This document shows positions 1 through 9,988 of a stretch of 64,000 bases of DNA, piece by piece (position 1 is the stretch's first letter; each line of letters begins with the position of its first letter). The stretch is taken from the NCBI GenBank assembly GCA_014529385.2, contig CM043952.1, positions 150,131,057 through 150,195,056 of the forward strand. Reading direction: 5' to 3'. Position numbers and translations under genes: made by a program. Under the pieces are notes generated by a model. That model searched no databases, was not told the origin of the DNA, and saw only the letters and a list, made by a program, of their open reading frames with translations. This stretch comes from Adiantum capillus-veneris (taxonomy: Eukaryota; Streptophyta; Polypodiopsida; Polypodiales; Pteridaceae).

Positions 1-185
1 CTAAATGGTTTCTGGAGGCATACATTTAGTTCAAGTTTTGTTGTAAGATCTGGAGAGCCGCTCTCAGTCTACGTTTTGATATAAAAACTTTTCCGATCCG
101 ATACCGTTCGTGAAAGTTATGGCCAAAACAGTGAATTACAGTTTAGTATGGTCAAAATTACAGTTGGACCCTAAAGTTGGCCTAG

Positions 186-1600
186 AGACATTGTACGCGT
201 ATGATGTCTTTTTGCTCAAAATTTAACAAAATTTGGTCCAGAGACTCCCCTTGAGTCCAGCAACACAATGGTATGCTCAGATTTTAATTTGGACCTAAAA
301 ATGGCCTTGAGACATCCTACGCGTAGTATGTCTTTTTGCTCAGAATGACTTGAAATTTTCACCCCAGCTTCTCCTTGATGTGCTGATCACAGTGGTGTGC
401 TCATAGGTTGGTTTGGAGTCCTAAATCAAGCTTGAGACATCCTACGCGTAGGATGTCTTTTTGCTCTGTTTCAGCTCAAACTTGCATTGTAGCTTCCCCT
501 TGATGTGCTAAACTCACAGCTATTTTTACTTTTTGATTCTGACACCTATAGGTTGGTCAAATGATCAAGAATCTGTTCCAAAAGCCTGATGTCTGTTCTG
601 ATGAATTCCTAAGTCAAATCAACTCCAAATTGGACCAAATTTGACTAGGAGGCTTGCCTAAGGCTATATGACAGCATGGTATGGTCACAGTAAAATTTTG
701 GTTTCAAAATTATGCCTTAGACATCCTACGCGTAGGATGTCTAACTGCTCAGAATTACCCCAAATTTGAACCACAGACTCTCCTTAAGGTGCTGATCACA
801 GTGGTATGCTCAAAATTAAGTTTGGAGTGCAAAATCACACATATGACATCCTACGCGTAGGATGTCTTTTTGGCCTGTTTGACCCCAGACTTGTCCCACA
901 GCTTCCCCTTGATGTCAGTAACCCAGTTGTATGCTTAGATTTTGATTTGGATGTCAAAAGACCCCAAAACTAGCTGTTCTTGCCTTTTTCAGTCAAAATG
1001 CTAAAGTCCGCTCAATCTTCCCTTTCACTGACCCAAATGAGATGAAATTTATCACATGCACTCAAAACATCATGTATAACATGCACATGAAGTCACCCTA
1101 TGGTTTGGTCTCAAAAATTATGCCTTGGGCACAATTTGGGTAGGATGTCTGGCAATTCTCGTCTTTTGGCTTTGATCTGTCAAAATTTGGTCAAATTTCC
1201 ACTTTCAAGGTGAAAATAGGATAAAACCTACCTTCTGAACACACTGGTAACCTCAGATTTTCAAAATTTCCACCATATCACCCTATAGACATCCTACGCG
1301 TAGGATGTCTACTGCTGATTTTTTGAGACTGAAGTGTCCCTGATGCTTCCTTATGCTCTCAGCAAGTGCAAGTATGCTTCACAATTGCAAAAACATGCAA
1401 AAATCACTCAATTTAAGCCTTTTCTGAAATTTTGCGTTTTCTGACTCCGCCTTTTGGCTTTTGGTCAACAAAAATAGGGAAAAACACTCAAGTCAATATG
1501 TTACTAGGATAAAACCTACCCTCTGAATCCATTGGTGCACTCAAAATTTCAAAATTTGGTCTCCAGAACCCTCTTGAGACATCCTACGCGTAGGATGTCT
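186..1600. repeat. Array of 24-bp palindromes in the retrotransposon leader
   Basis: The half-site AGACATCCTACG followed directly by its own reverse complement gives a perfect 24-bp palindrome centred on an ACGCGT (MluI) core. Perfect copies are at 435-458, 719-742, 1287-1310 and 1577-1600. Copies with one to a few changes are at 186-209, 310-333 and 844-867, and a right half-site remains at 1141-1150. Steps are 124, 125, 284, 125, 443 and 290 bp. Around each copy the text is a diverged monomer with recurring phrases (CCCCTTGATGTGCTGA, then TGCTCAGATTTT). The palindrome is better conserved than the DNA between copies. Related half-sites lie inside the LTR near 2492-2503. No coding frame explains it. 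Confidence 0.9.
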
Positions 1601-2119
1601 GTTTACAAAATTGCAGGTTTTCTTCACAGAACCCTTGCATATGCTGTTTTATATGCACATCATCAGTCAATCATACAAAAATATCCACAAAAGCTTGTTT
1701 AATGCATTTTTACCCTCAAAAGAACACTTTTTTGTGATTTCAAATGCAATCAAGCACTTTAGCAAATAATTCAGTGATGAATAGCTCTAGATCAGAATCG
1801 GATCACTTACCTAAAGCTACTCCTACAAATCATATGGGGTTTTTCATCTATGAGTAGAAAAACACTTCACTACCACACACGGACTAGTAAATGCTTTTAT
1901 CACCTCACAAATCACTCGACCACCAACAACTACTCTAATCCACATATCCTAACTAAACCTATCTAGTCGCAGACCCTAGACAAGACACACGCTTCCTGGC
2001 TATCCACTTGATCGTGGAATATTCTCTTCTGGATCTACTTAAGAAAAATGCTTTCTTTAGCCGAAACTAAATCAAGCAACCATCACACGAGTGTTAGTAG
2101 GAACCCTACTTAGGTCCTT

Positions 2120-2140
2120 GTGTCCCCGGCAGCGGCGCCA
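2120..2140 (-). other. Primer-binding site, tRNA-Asp type
   Basis: On the minus strand this reads TGGCGCCGCTGCCGGGGACA, differing by about one base in the first 18 from the complement of the plant tRNA-Asp 3' end (TGGCGCCGTTGCCGGGGA). It sits one base inside the LTR end at 2142, the correct geometry for minus-strand DNA priming. The leader with the palindromes lies downstream, at lower coordinates. Confidence 0.85.
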
Positions 2141-2141
2141 A

Positions 2142-3096
2142 TGTTGGACGGGAAGTCTCACACACCCATGAAGTGCATGCAAACACTACCTAGATCAACA
2201 TAATGTCAATCGAGGACACAGATGACACGATAGGCACACGGAGGAAATCTCTTAAGCTTGTCAGGCTGAGACCATCCTACACATACAACACTCAGGAAGG
2301 CCAACTAAACCACAATCAAGAACCTCACTGCTCTCAACTACACCACCTAGCCACATACACACATGCGGAAGGTAACTCACCTAATCATGCCAGATTCGTA
2401 CGAAACTTAAGGAACACCATCCCCTCACTAGGATACACCTGTCCCTAAGCTTCTACACTCAAAATCCTCACTCAAAACCCATCTGCGGAAAACGCGTAGG
2501 ATGACAGAGCCGAATTTTGAAAGTGCCCGAAACTAAAATTTATGAGTACCTATGCGTAGCTTATGTCGCCACGATTCTATAGACTACTAGCACGCAGAAA
2601 ACAGACATCGTTTGATACACTTACGGCCACAAATAGCTCGTAGATGCGTCGGTGTGTGCGCTTTGTCTCGCATGGAATGCTTGGCGTTGTCGCGTAGCTC
2701 TCCTTGAGCCTACCGCAATGGTGCAGTCGGATCTCCAATGTGTTGAGCGAGCAAGGCGTAGCGGGAGGATGAAGCTCACACTCACTCTCTTTCTCTCTCA
2801 CACACAGTAGACGGCAGCGCTAAGTTTGATTATGATAAAAGTCTTCTTTACAAAATGACCTAGGTACCTTATATACTAAGGCTACCTTAGGTTTAACCAA
2901 AAATGGGGTTGAAAGGGTCAAATGGCTTTGTATTTACAATCTGGAAGTGCCATTGCACCCCAGCTTCTGAAACTAGAATAACTACTCATTACAAATGACG
3001 TTTATATCCATAATCCGCAGCATTTCATAACTCGCAAAAGATAAGACTTTGGTACGAAACTTGAGTTATGTTGTGTTGTTGACCCAGCGGTCAACA
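2142..3096 (-). repeat. 5' LTR of the left-edge retrotransposon
   Basis: 955 bp with TG...CA termini in either reading. On the minus strand it starts TGTTGACCGC and ends CCGTCCAACA, directly before the primer-binding site. A TATA box lies about 225 bp from the U3 end, a normal spacing. Short open frames at 2203-2448 (+) and 2577-2801 (-) overlap it without protein-like composition and are treated as chance. A half-copy of the leader palindrome (ACGCGTAGGATG) occurs at 2492-2503 and a diverged version near 2547-2570. The partner LTR is not in the window. Confidence 0.75.
2869..2875 (-). promoter_or_regulatory. TATA box of the left-edge LTR
   Basis: Minus-strand TATATAA, within TAGTATATAAGG. 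It lies about 220 bp from the U3 edge of the LTR, so transcription would start near 2840 and run leftward through the primer-binding site and leader. Function is inferred from motif and position only. Confidence 0.5.
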
Positions 3097-3097
3097 C

Positions 3098-3690
3098 CCT
3101 AGGCTTAAGATATAGCATTTTTAAGCCCACAAATGCATCCAGAAGGTACAAAAACCTTTGGATAGCATTGTAAAACGTTGAAATATGACGTCTCTAGCTC
3201 AAGATATAGCATTTTTAAGACTAGGGCCTTTGAGGTCTGTACCAAGCGAATAAAGGCCCTAGAGGCCCTTGAGACCCATATCATTTTTAAGCCTAGGGCC
3301 TTATGAGGTCTGTACTAAGCGAATAGAGGCCCTAGAGGCCCTTGAGACCCATATCATTTTTAAGCCTAGGGCCTCATGAGGTCTGTACCAAGCAAATACA
3401 GGCCCTATAGGCCCTTGAGACCCATATCATTTTTAAGCCTAGGGATTTTTGGACCTTCTGGATGCATTCATGGGCTTAAAAATGATATATCTTAAGCCTA
3501 GGGTCTCATGAGGTCAGAACCAAGCGAATAGAGGTTCCAGAGTCCCCTCAAGGGCCTCTATTTGCTTGGTTTTGACCTTTTGATGCCCTAAGAGCTATAT
3601 CTTGACCTAGAGACGTCAAATTTCAATGTTTTACAGCGCTATCCTAAGGTTTTTGGATGTTTCAAATGCATTCGTGCTATTATTTTTATA
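3098..3690. repeat. Fold-back block of nested inverted repeats
   Basis: Segment 3130-3210 is the near-perfect reverse complement of 3593-3674; both contain the CGTCTCTAG...AAGATATAGC and TGTAAAAC...TTGAAAT phrases. Segment 3098-3155 is also the reverse complement of 3444-3503 (TCTGGATGCATT and GGGCTTAAAAATG). A third hairpin pairs 3515-3537 with 3554-3578 around CAAGCGAATAGAGG. Between the arms lies a 73-bp tandem repeat. The block abuts the outer LTR end at 3096. It could be a fold-back/MITE-like element or rearranged satellite. No terminal transposase signature or TSD was recognised. Confidence 0.8.
3210..3445 (+). repeat. 73-bp tandem repeat, three copies plus a partial
   Basis: Units begin CATTTTTAAGCCTAGGGCC at 3210, 3282, 3355 and 3428, so the steps are 72, 73 and 73 bp. 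Each unit carries GAGGTCTGTACCAAGCGAAT and GGCCCTAGAGGCCCTTGAGA with few changes. It lies inside the fold-back block and shares its terminal phrase with the fold-back arms. Confidence 0.9.
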
Positions 3691-3714
3691 TTTTGAGAAC
3701 ATCCCTTATGTGTT

Positions 3715-4010
3715 TTTTCTCATAGTATATAGTATATATGTGTATAGTATAACTATATAATATAATATATATTTATTATATTTAAGTGTATATATATAGT
3801 ATAATATAGCTCTATATACTATTTAAGTCTAATATAAGTATATAATATATATTATAATATATTTATATAGTACATAACTCTAAGTATGAGTATAGTATGT
3901 ATAGTATACCAATGGTATAATTATAGTATGTATAGTATATAGATAATATAAAACTATACTATATGTTTGTGTAATATACCATATATTGTATATATACTAT
4001 GTCCATTTTG
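3715..4010. repeat. AT-rich low-complexity tract (TATA/GTATA type)
   Basis: About 300 bp made almost entirely of TATATA, AGTATA and AATATA runs with occasional GTG. No coding frame. From 4011 to 4439 there is only ordinary sequence; an open frame at 4135-4455 has no recognisable domain. Confidence 0.85.
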
Positions 4011-4439
4011 TTTAATGCACGTATTTGGGGAGAACTTGAAATCTCGATAAGTTAAGAGATGGATTTGACGAATATCTTTAAGAGAGAATGTTTCAAATCT
4101 ATTTTGAACAATTTTCAATGAACGCATTAACTTTTTGCAATTGCATGCTTTTACGCTTTATTTGTGCCTTATACACATTCTCTACCTTTTATTTTTGTCA
4201 TTTTCTTTCCCTCAAGTATTTTTCCTCCCTGTCTGTATCAAACATGACAGCTGCACGCTTCTACTGAGTGAATATTTTCTTCAAAGCCTATTGCCTCCTT
4301 CTATTAAGTTTGAAGGTTTGCATGCAGTCATTCAGACTGGGACCTCTGTGTCTAAGGATCATGAAGATCAGAAGAATTACCTTCTTGACCATACTTTGTC
4401 CTTAGCTTACCACATTCTACATATGATGACTATGTTTAT

Positions 4440-7400
4440 GTGGCTGACAGTTTAGAAACAAGTGAAGAAGTCGGTGATGATTCTATGTATGCTAAACCAT
4501 CTAACAAAAATTCATCTCCATCACATTTAAATGTTGATATTGATGAAGATACAGATGTAGTTGTTTTGGAGATAGTGGAACTAGCCAGGTCACCAAAACC
4601 CTTTCAAGACACACATGATTGGGTTCAGCAAACAAGGCAGGAGTATGATACATCCATTATGGGATGGATGAAAGACAAAGGTAAATCATGAAGGTTGTCC
4701 AAACTTTTAGAGATTTGTGGACCTCCCAAAAAGGTTGATGAGCTCCCAAATTCCTATAATGGCAATGTTTGTCTCGAGCTTCCTCCAATTCACCACGATA
4801 AAAGGATGCTTGGTATGGAGCAGAAGTACGACGGTCACCTTTGGTCTTGTCCAACATCAACCAACATGGCCATAGATTGCACTATTCATTTGAGTTATTG
4901 TCTTGGAAATCTTCAATGTTGTAGAGTGACATGCCCGTTTTACCTTGGTGAAAGGAGATACAATGATGCCTTCTTTCATGGACATCTGGATAGACAAATC
5001 AACATGGGCTATCCTGCTAGTGAAGGTAAATCTAAAATAACATGCCACTATTGTGACAAAACAGTCACTTGTTCAAATATTTGCAAGTGTATGATCTATT
5101 ATGTGATGCCAAAGGAAACAACAGTAGCACGTTTGGTGATCCATCTGGGAGTGCATGACCACAATGTTCAGCCAGGTACTAGAAGGGCGGCTCTTGAAAA
5201 GGTGTGCAATCTTGTTAAGAGTTTTAAAGATTGAGAAGGGAGGTCCTAGAAAAGTACAAATGTTAGTTGCTCGTCAAATGCTATTCCAATCTTTGACTAA
5301 AGAAGATGATTTAGAAACCACTGATGTAGAGCTTAACCATTTCCTTGAGGAAATGATGCCCCTTGTTCAGAATAGGGGATTCAAAATATTGTATCAAATG
5401 AGAAAGCTAAACAGGGTCAAGTTGTCGGTGATGGATATACTACTGTTACAAAAACAGTGTGTTTTTCCATTCTTTCATGAAATTCCTTTTCTAGGCCAGC
5501 GTGGACCTAACAATAAATGTTACGTATTCAAAATGTCAACAAAAGGACCTGCTTCTGGAGTTGAACTAGTCAATTGAATGAGGCGAGGAGGGACAGGAGA
5601 TTTGAGTAGTTCCTGGGTGCACTTTCAATATACTCATCGGATTGAAGGATGGGCAACTATGTCTTGCTCGGTTTATGATCCTCGGTAAGTGAATTTATAA
5701 AAATATATTAGATAGCATATTTTTGTTATAAGACACCTTTTATTTCTTATTTGTTCTATGTATACAGCATGCGAGCATCGCAGGTGATTGCAATATGTGA
5801 ATGTAAAGAAGAAGACGAAGAAACACAAATCTTGTTCTAGAGAAATTTACACATAGTTATGGAGAGGTGTGGACATGAACCAAAAGACTTTGCTGGATTT
5901 ATATATGATGAAGTTGAGGCTAATTGGTTGGCTATGTGAGTTGTATACCATGGAGGATGGGAGGGAGCGCTTGTGGCTTTTCCATTGGGAGCAGAGTCTA
6001 TGCAAACAAACTAAAAAAAATATCGCTACAGATAGATAATTACATCACATTGAAATGTGCGAAGCATGGCACTTAGCAGAGACTACAAATGAGGCCTCCC
6101 TTCTAGCTTCCACAATACAAGAATGGTGGGTGAAAAATGCGACAGGGGATAATAAAAAGGCTTTAGAGAGATGGTTTAATTGGTGGGAGCAACGGATTGC
6201 CCATTGTGATAGCTCTAAGACAATGGTATATCATTATTTTCTTTGTTTCATGTAAAATACATGAAAAGAGAGATTACCTTATATATGGTTTTTATCGTAT
6301 TGTATTTATAGGTCAACAAGAGTCCATGGGAGAAGGATCACATTCCAAGCATAAACTTATCAAAGAGCATCCATGCAAGTTGGTTGGCAGGTGAGGTGGT
6401 AAATGCAAATTATCACTTTATGATGCATGTGTCAGTGATGTTTTGAATGCATATATTCAATGTGTAAAAAGATTGGGATACATCACAGACAGATACATGG
6501 GAACATGCCCTTCCATAGAAGCAATGATGGCCAATGCGAAACGCAAAAGAATCTCCAGATCCAACTCATTTTGCTAGTACATTGAAAGGCTTGGTTGCTG
6601 GTAGTCCTTTGTATGAGGAACCTATGATGGAAGGTGACAAAGAGACTGTACAACGGAAGAAGAAAACAAGTGCAGTTGGTACAAGCTCACATAAACCTGG
6701 ATATGTAATGGAAGCAAGGCAGCGCAAAACCAGAGGGAGGCCACGAAGTATTCATTTTGATAGAGAGGATAATGAAGAGGTATATGTTAACACTGAGAGG
6801 TGAAGCAAGAGAAAGCATTCTAGTGCAGCCATGGGAGAATTCAACAAGGTGTATTCAAGAGGTCAAAGTTGCCCGCGAAGAGTGGGCTTTACGAAGGATG
6901 CCAGCCAATTGCATGAGGAAATGATTTGGAATGGAAGGGAAGAAAATTTGTGGCGACAAATTACAGAGCCGTCAAGTGGGAATGGTTGCTCCATGTTTTT
7001 GGTCTGAAAGAACTTTTAAAGACAAGAGAATTGCATAGTGGATATGGTTCTGCAATTATGAAGTAAGCCACACACAAAAAGTACAAAGGCAAGTAAAATT
7101 ATCACCTGTCGTTCCTACTTTTTGGCAAGTAGATATTGGAACCAACTTATCAAATAAAGAGAGTGATAGTTTGGTGCAAAGTGGATTTTAATTTGTAGAT
7201 TTTGCAACACCACTATGATGCATGAACAATACAAATGCTACTCTTACATAAGGAGGATCCAGTAGCAAGAAGTGTAAGTGGAGACATGGTATTTCCAAAG
7301 AAGCACAAAAGAGATTGGAGTCAGCTGCAAGTATGGTTGCAACGTTCTTGGACGAGAAACTAGGAAGTGAACAACACATAGTTTTTGGGTTTTTGATAGA

Positions 7401-7629
7401 GAGTTATGATGTACAAAATAAGGTAGAACCTAGTTGCACCTATCCCAATTTTCAGAAAAGAGAATCTACACACAAAGCTTTTTTGGCATGTAAGCACATG
7501 TACTATGTGTATGTGCATATTCTTAGGCTTCAACCAAAAGAGCACATGGTCATTCATCAACCTACACTAACTCCCACAGACCTTGCATTTGTATTAGGAC
7601 AAACCCACAAGATAAATCATGTGGTGTAG
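4440..7629 (+). pseudogene. Broken MULE-like transposase gene with two short introns
   Basis: Protein-like sequence runs through several frames. An acidic N-terminal piece (4440-4691) is followed by a Cys/His-rich region (4695-5234) with WSCP, CCRVTCPF and CHYCDKTVTC, ending in the MPKETTVARLVIHLGVHDH block. After a frameshift near 5230 comes 5155-5577, closing GPASGVELVN, and then DLSSSWVHFQYTHRIEGWAT from 5590. A GT-AG gap at 5685-5767 (83 bp) and another at 6226-6311 (86 bp) rejoin coherent frames; VNKSPWEKDHIP follows the second. The C-terminal part ends in a SWIM-type zinc signature, CTYPNF...ACKHMYYVYVHIL near 7435-7520, whose second Cys is now Tyr. SWIM fingers after a transposase core are typical of Mutator-like transposases. 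At least three frameshifts and several stops show it is dead. No terminal inverted repeats were identified. The MULE assignment is moderate, resting mainly on SWIM and layout. Confidence 0.6.
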
Positions 7630-7643
7630 TGAACATAAACCTT

Positions 7644-7856
7644 AGAGAATGTCGTCTAGAGGTATGAATTGAAGGAGATTTCTCTTATGTATGAGCTGTG
7701 GAGTAGCTTTTCTAGAGAATGTTGTCCAGAGGTATGCATTGAAGGAAACTTCTCTTATGTATGAGCTGTGGAGTAGATTTTCTAGAGAATGTCACCCATA
7801 GATATGCATTGAAGGAGATTTCTCTTATGTATGAGCCGTGGAGTAGCTTTTCTAGA
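7644..7856 (+). repeat. 70-bp tandem repeat, three copies
   Basis: Units starting AGAGAATGTCG/TTG at 7644, 7714 and 7784 are spaced exactly 70 bp apart. Each contains GAAGGAGATTTCTCTTATGT and GAGCTGTGGAGTAGCTTTTC. It lies directly after the transposase relic and may be the sub-terminal region of that element. No protein is encoded. Confidence 0.9.
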
Positions 7857-7859
7857 CAC

Positions 7860-9988
7860 ATGAAACTTTTTTTGAATCTCTTTTAGTTACAGAAGCATGC
7901 TTTGTGATATCTATCTAGACATTTGTACAAGCTCACAACTAGGGCTTTGGAAACTTGTACATGTTTTTGGTGTGTATTGTTAAAAGAGACTCTAAATCTT
8001 AAGGTAAGTTGTTGCAAGGTAATATATGTTTTTGGTGTGTATCATATACTTATGTCTTTGTTTTGGATTAATCCTTTTGTGTCGCTAGAAAAGGCTCTGA
8101 ATCTAAAATCAAAAAGCTCACAAAATTGGTTTTGATTGCAAAAGCTCAAAAATTGATAGCTCGCAAATAAAACACAATCTCTAAAAGCTAACACTCATTT
8201 TATAAGAAAAGCCAAAGTTTGTGGGCATTTTCCACTACCTTATTGCTGATTTGACCAAGTGTAGGTACCAAGGTGGATTTTCAAACTATCTCACCCTCTA
8301 AATTGTCACTAATGAGTTGCTTCATGAAATTTCAAATTTTTCCGGTTCTAGAATCCTAAACTAAGCTTGAAAGACCATGAAACACCATTTCAGGTCAAGA
8401 ATAGGTTTGGGAAAAACTGTGGAAACTCATTGATAAGTCAAATCCAATTTCAAAAAAAAAATAAGTTGGGCAAAAAAAGAGATTATTATCTTCTATGTGA
8501 TTAATGCATGTAAGTTTGAATTTTTCTAGCCAGAAGTACTGGCAATCTACTGTATAAGACCTAATGGCATAACAAATTCAAAAAAGTGCAATTTGAAGCT
8601 TGTACATAGTAATTTTTCTTTTTCGGCTTAAAATTGGACTTTGTGCTCAAGAACATCTTGTCAAGGTGAAGTATAAACACTTTTTGTGAAGAAACTAGGA
8701 GTTTTGAATTTATTCATGTGCAAAAATTGAGCCCAATCAAGGTAAGTGTACTCAAAACTATTCCAAATTGGATGAAACTTCTTGGCAAGTCTAAAAACAC
8801 CTTGTGCTAATTGTGTAAGTTGCAAAAAGTTGAAAACTTTGCAAATCTCAACACCAAGATCATAAGTACGCTTATTATCTTTTGACTTGGAAATGAAAAA
8901 TTTTCATTATTTGACAATACATAGACTAGAACATACTGTATTGAGCCATTGATTCATGGTTGAAGTCATTTGGAGTTGTAACGTGTTATTTAGGCCTGGA
9001 TCTCACTGAAGTGTAGAAACTGATACAAAATTGGACCTAGAAACTTGGAAAACTAAACCAAGCTCCATGAAACTTACCGAGTAACTTCTTTATAGTGTGA
9101 ACATTTAGTTGAAGTTCAAAAGTGGAAAAAATACTTCATTTATTGTGAGAGATAATAAGCATGCTCATTATCTCCTGTCTTGAAAATTCAACTTTGTGAA
9201 AAAAGTTTAAAGTGGATTTGACCTAAAGTAGTAAGAGAATGCAAGTGTCAAATTTCAAGTGATCTGGAAAGGTTTTGACTTGGATGGCCACTTGAATTGC
9301 ATCAAAATTTCCAAACGCTAAAAATGCCAAGAAATTGTGCTAAACTTGCCCAAAAATTGTGAAAATTGATTCATATCTTATTGAACATACCCTTAACCAA
9401 TGGAAATTAACAAAAGTTCAAATGATGATTTTTTGAGCTAGTAGATAATAATCACGCTTATTATCCCGTACCAGCCAAAAAGATCATTTGCAAAAATTTT
9501 GGTTGCCAAGGGTAGAAGACCTATCACACAGATAGTGTAAGAAAGCTGGAGTCATTTGGAGATTGTTTGCTACCAAAAACTAAGTGTTTAGAAATTAAAG
9601 GTTGCAGATTGATCCTTCGGCCAACAAAACTGATGCTAAAAATTTGACTAGAATTCATTGTACATACTTGTAGCTGAGAGATTAAGTTGTATATTGTTGA
9701 TTTTATAGGATTGATCTAGAGCAAGCTTGATTCAAAAGCGATTTTAGAATTGCGACAACTGAAACAGGTTGGTATTGATTCTACAGTCCAAGTATTTAGT
9801 TTCATTGAGCATGATTGATTTTTATGTCCTTTGGATTAGGTTGTGTACTAGAAAATCAAGGATTTAATAGAGAAACCAAGACCAAGGTATCTATTGAGGA
9901 GGGTGTGAACCAAGGGGGACCATTAGATACCATAGTTGAAGACGTGCCATGAACAAGTGGCAAACACTTCTCCAATTCCACTTCAGAG
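7860..9988 (+). other. Non-coding retroelement leader upstream of the gag relic
   Basis: About 2.1 kb without a plausible gene. From about 8140 the composition matches the other retroelement leaders in this window: monotonous A/T-rich phrases, few CpG, recurring GAAACTT and CAAAATTG. It contains three spaced palindromes (described separately) and leads into a plus-strand gag relic, so I read it as that element's 5' leader. No LTR or primer-binding site was found at its left edge. The short frame at 7923-8135 has no recognisable domain. Confidence 0.5.
8858..9465. repeat. Three 22-bp palindromes at exact 293-bp spacing
   Basis: Copies at 8858-8879, 9151-9172 and 9444-9465 are variants of a palindrome with half-site GATAATAAGCA. 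The middle copy departs from perfection at one base; the outer two carry changes in the centre and one arm. Both steps are exactly 293 bp, although the intervening DNA is only loosely similar by eye. The sequence is unrelated to the ACGCGT-centred palindrome of the left-edge element, but the placement, in a leader ahead of gag, is the same. Confidence 0.8.

Larger units (their letters stand above)
1..3096 (-). mobile_element. 5' end of an LTR retrotransposon (LTR plus leader), running off the left edge
   Basis: Read on the minus strand, this is a 955-bp LTR (2142-3096), a one-base spacer, a primer-binding site matching the 3' end of plant tRNA-Asp, then about 2.1 kb of non-coding leader that leaves the window at base 1. 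The LTR begins TGTTGACC and ends GTCCAACA in element orientation, giving proper TG...CA ends. No gag is reached, so the family cannot be fixed. Long leaders and tRNA-Asp priming are known for plant Ty3/gypsy lineages of the Tat/Athila type, which makes gypsy more likely than copia. The leader carries the palindrome array described separately. The distal LTR and TSD lie outside the window. Confidence 0.75.

Noticed and set aside
186-1600. CRISPR-like array (spaced palindromic repeat)
   Set aside because: Spacers are diverged copies of one another, steps vary from 124 to 443 bp, and the setting is a plant retrotransposon leader.
2120-2140. tRNA gene suggested by the CCCCGGCAGCGGCGCCA match
   Set aside because: Only the 3' terminal tRNA-Asp segment is present, with no cloverleaf upstream, and it abuts an LTR; it is a primer-binding site. 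The same reasoning applies to 19,803-19,824 and 30,803-30,825.
4135-4455. 106-residue frame with hydrophobic N-terminus, possibly a secreted protein
   Set aside because: There is no recognisable domain or mature-protein pattern, it overlaps the start of the transposase relic, and it follows AT-rich repeats; it is probably chance.
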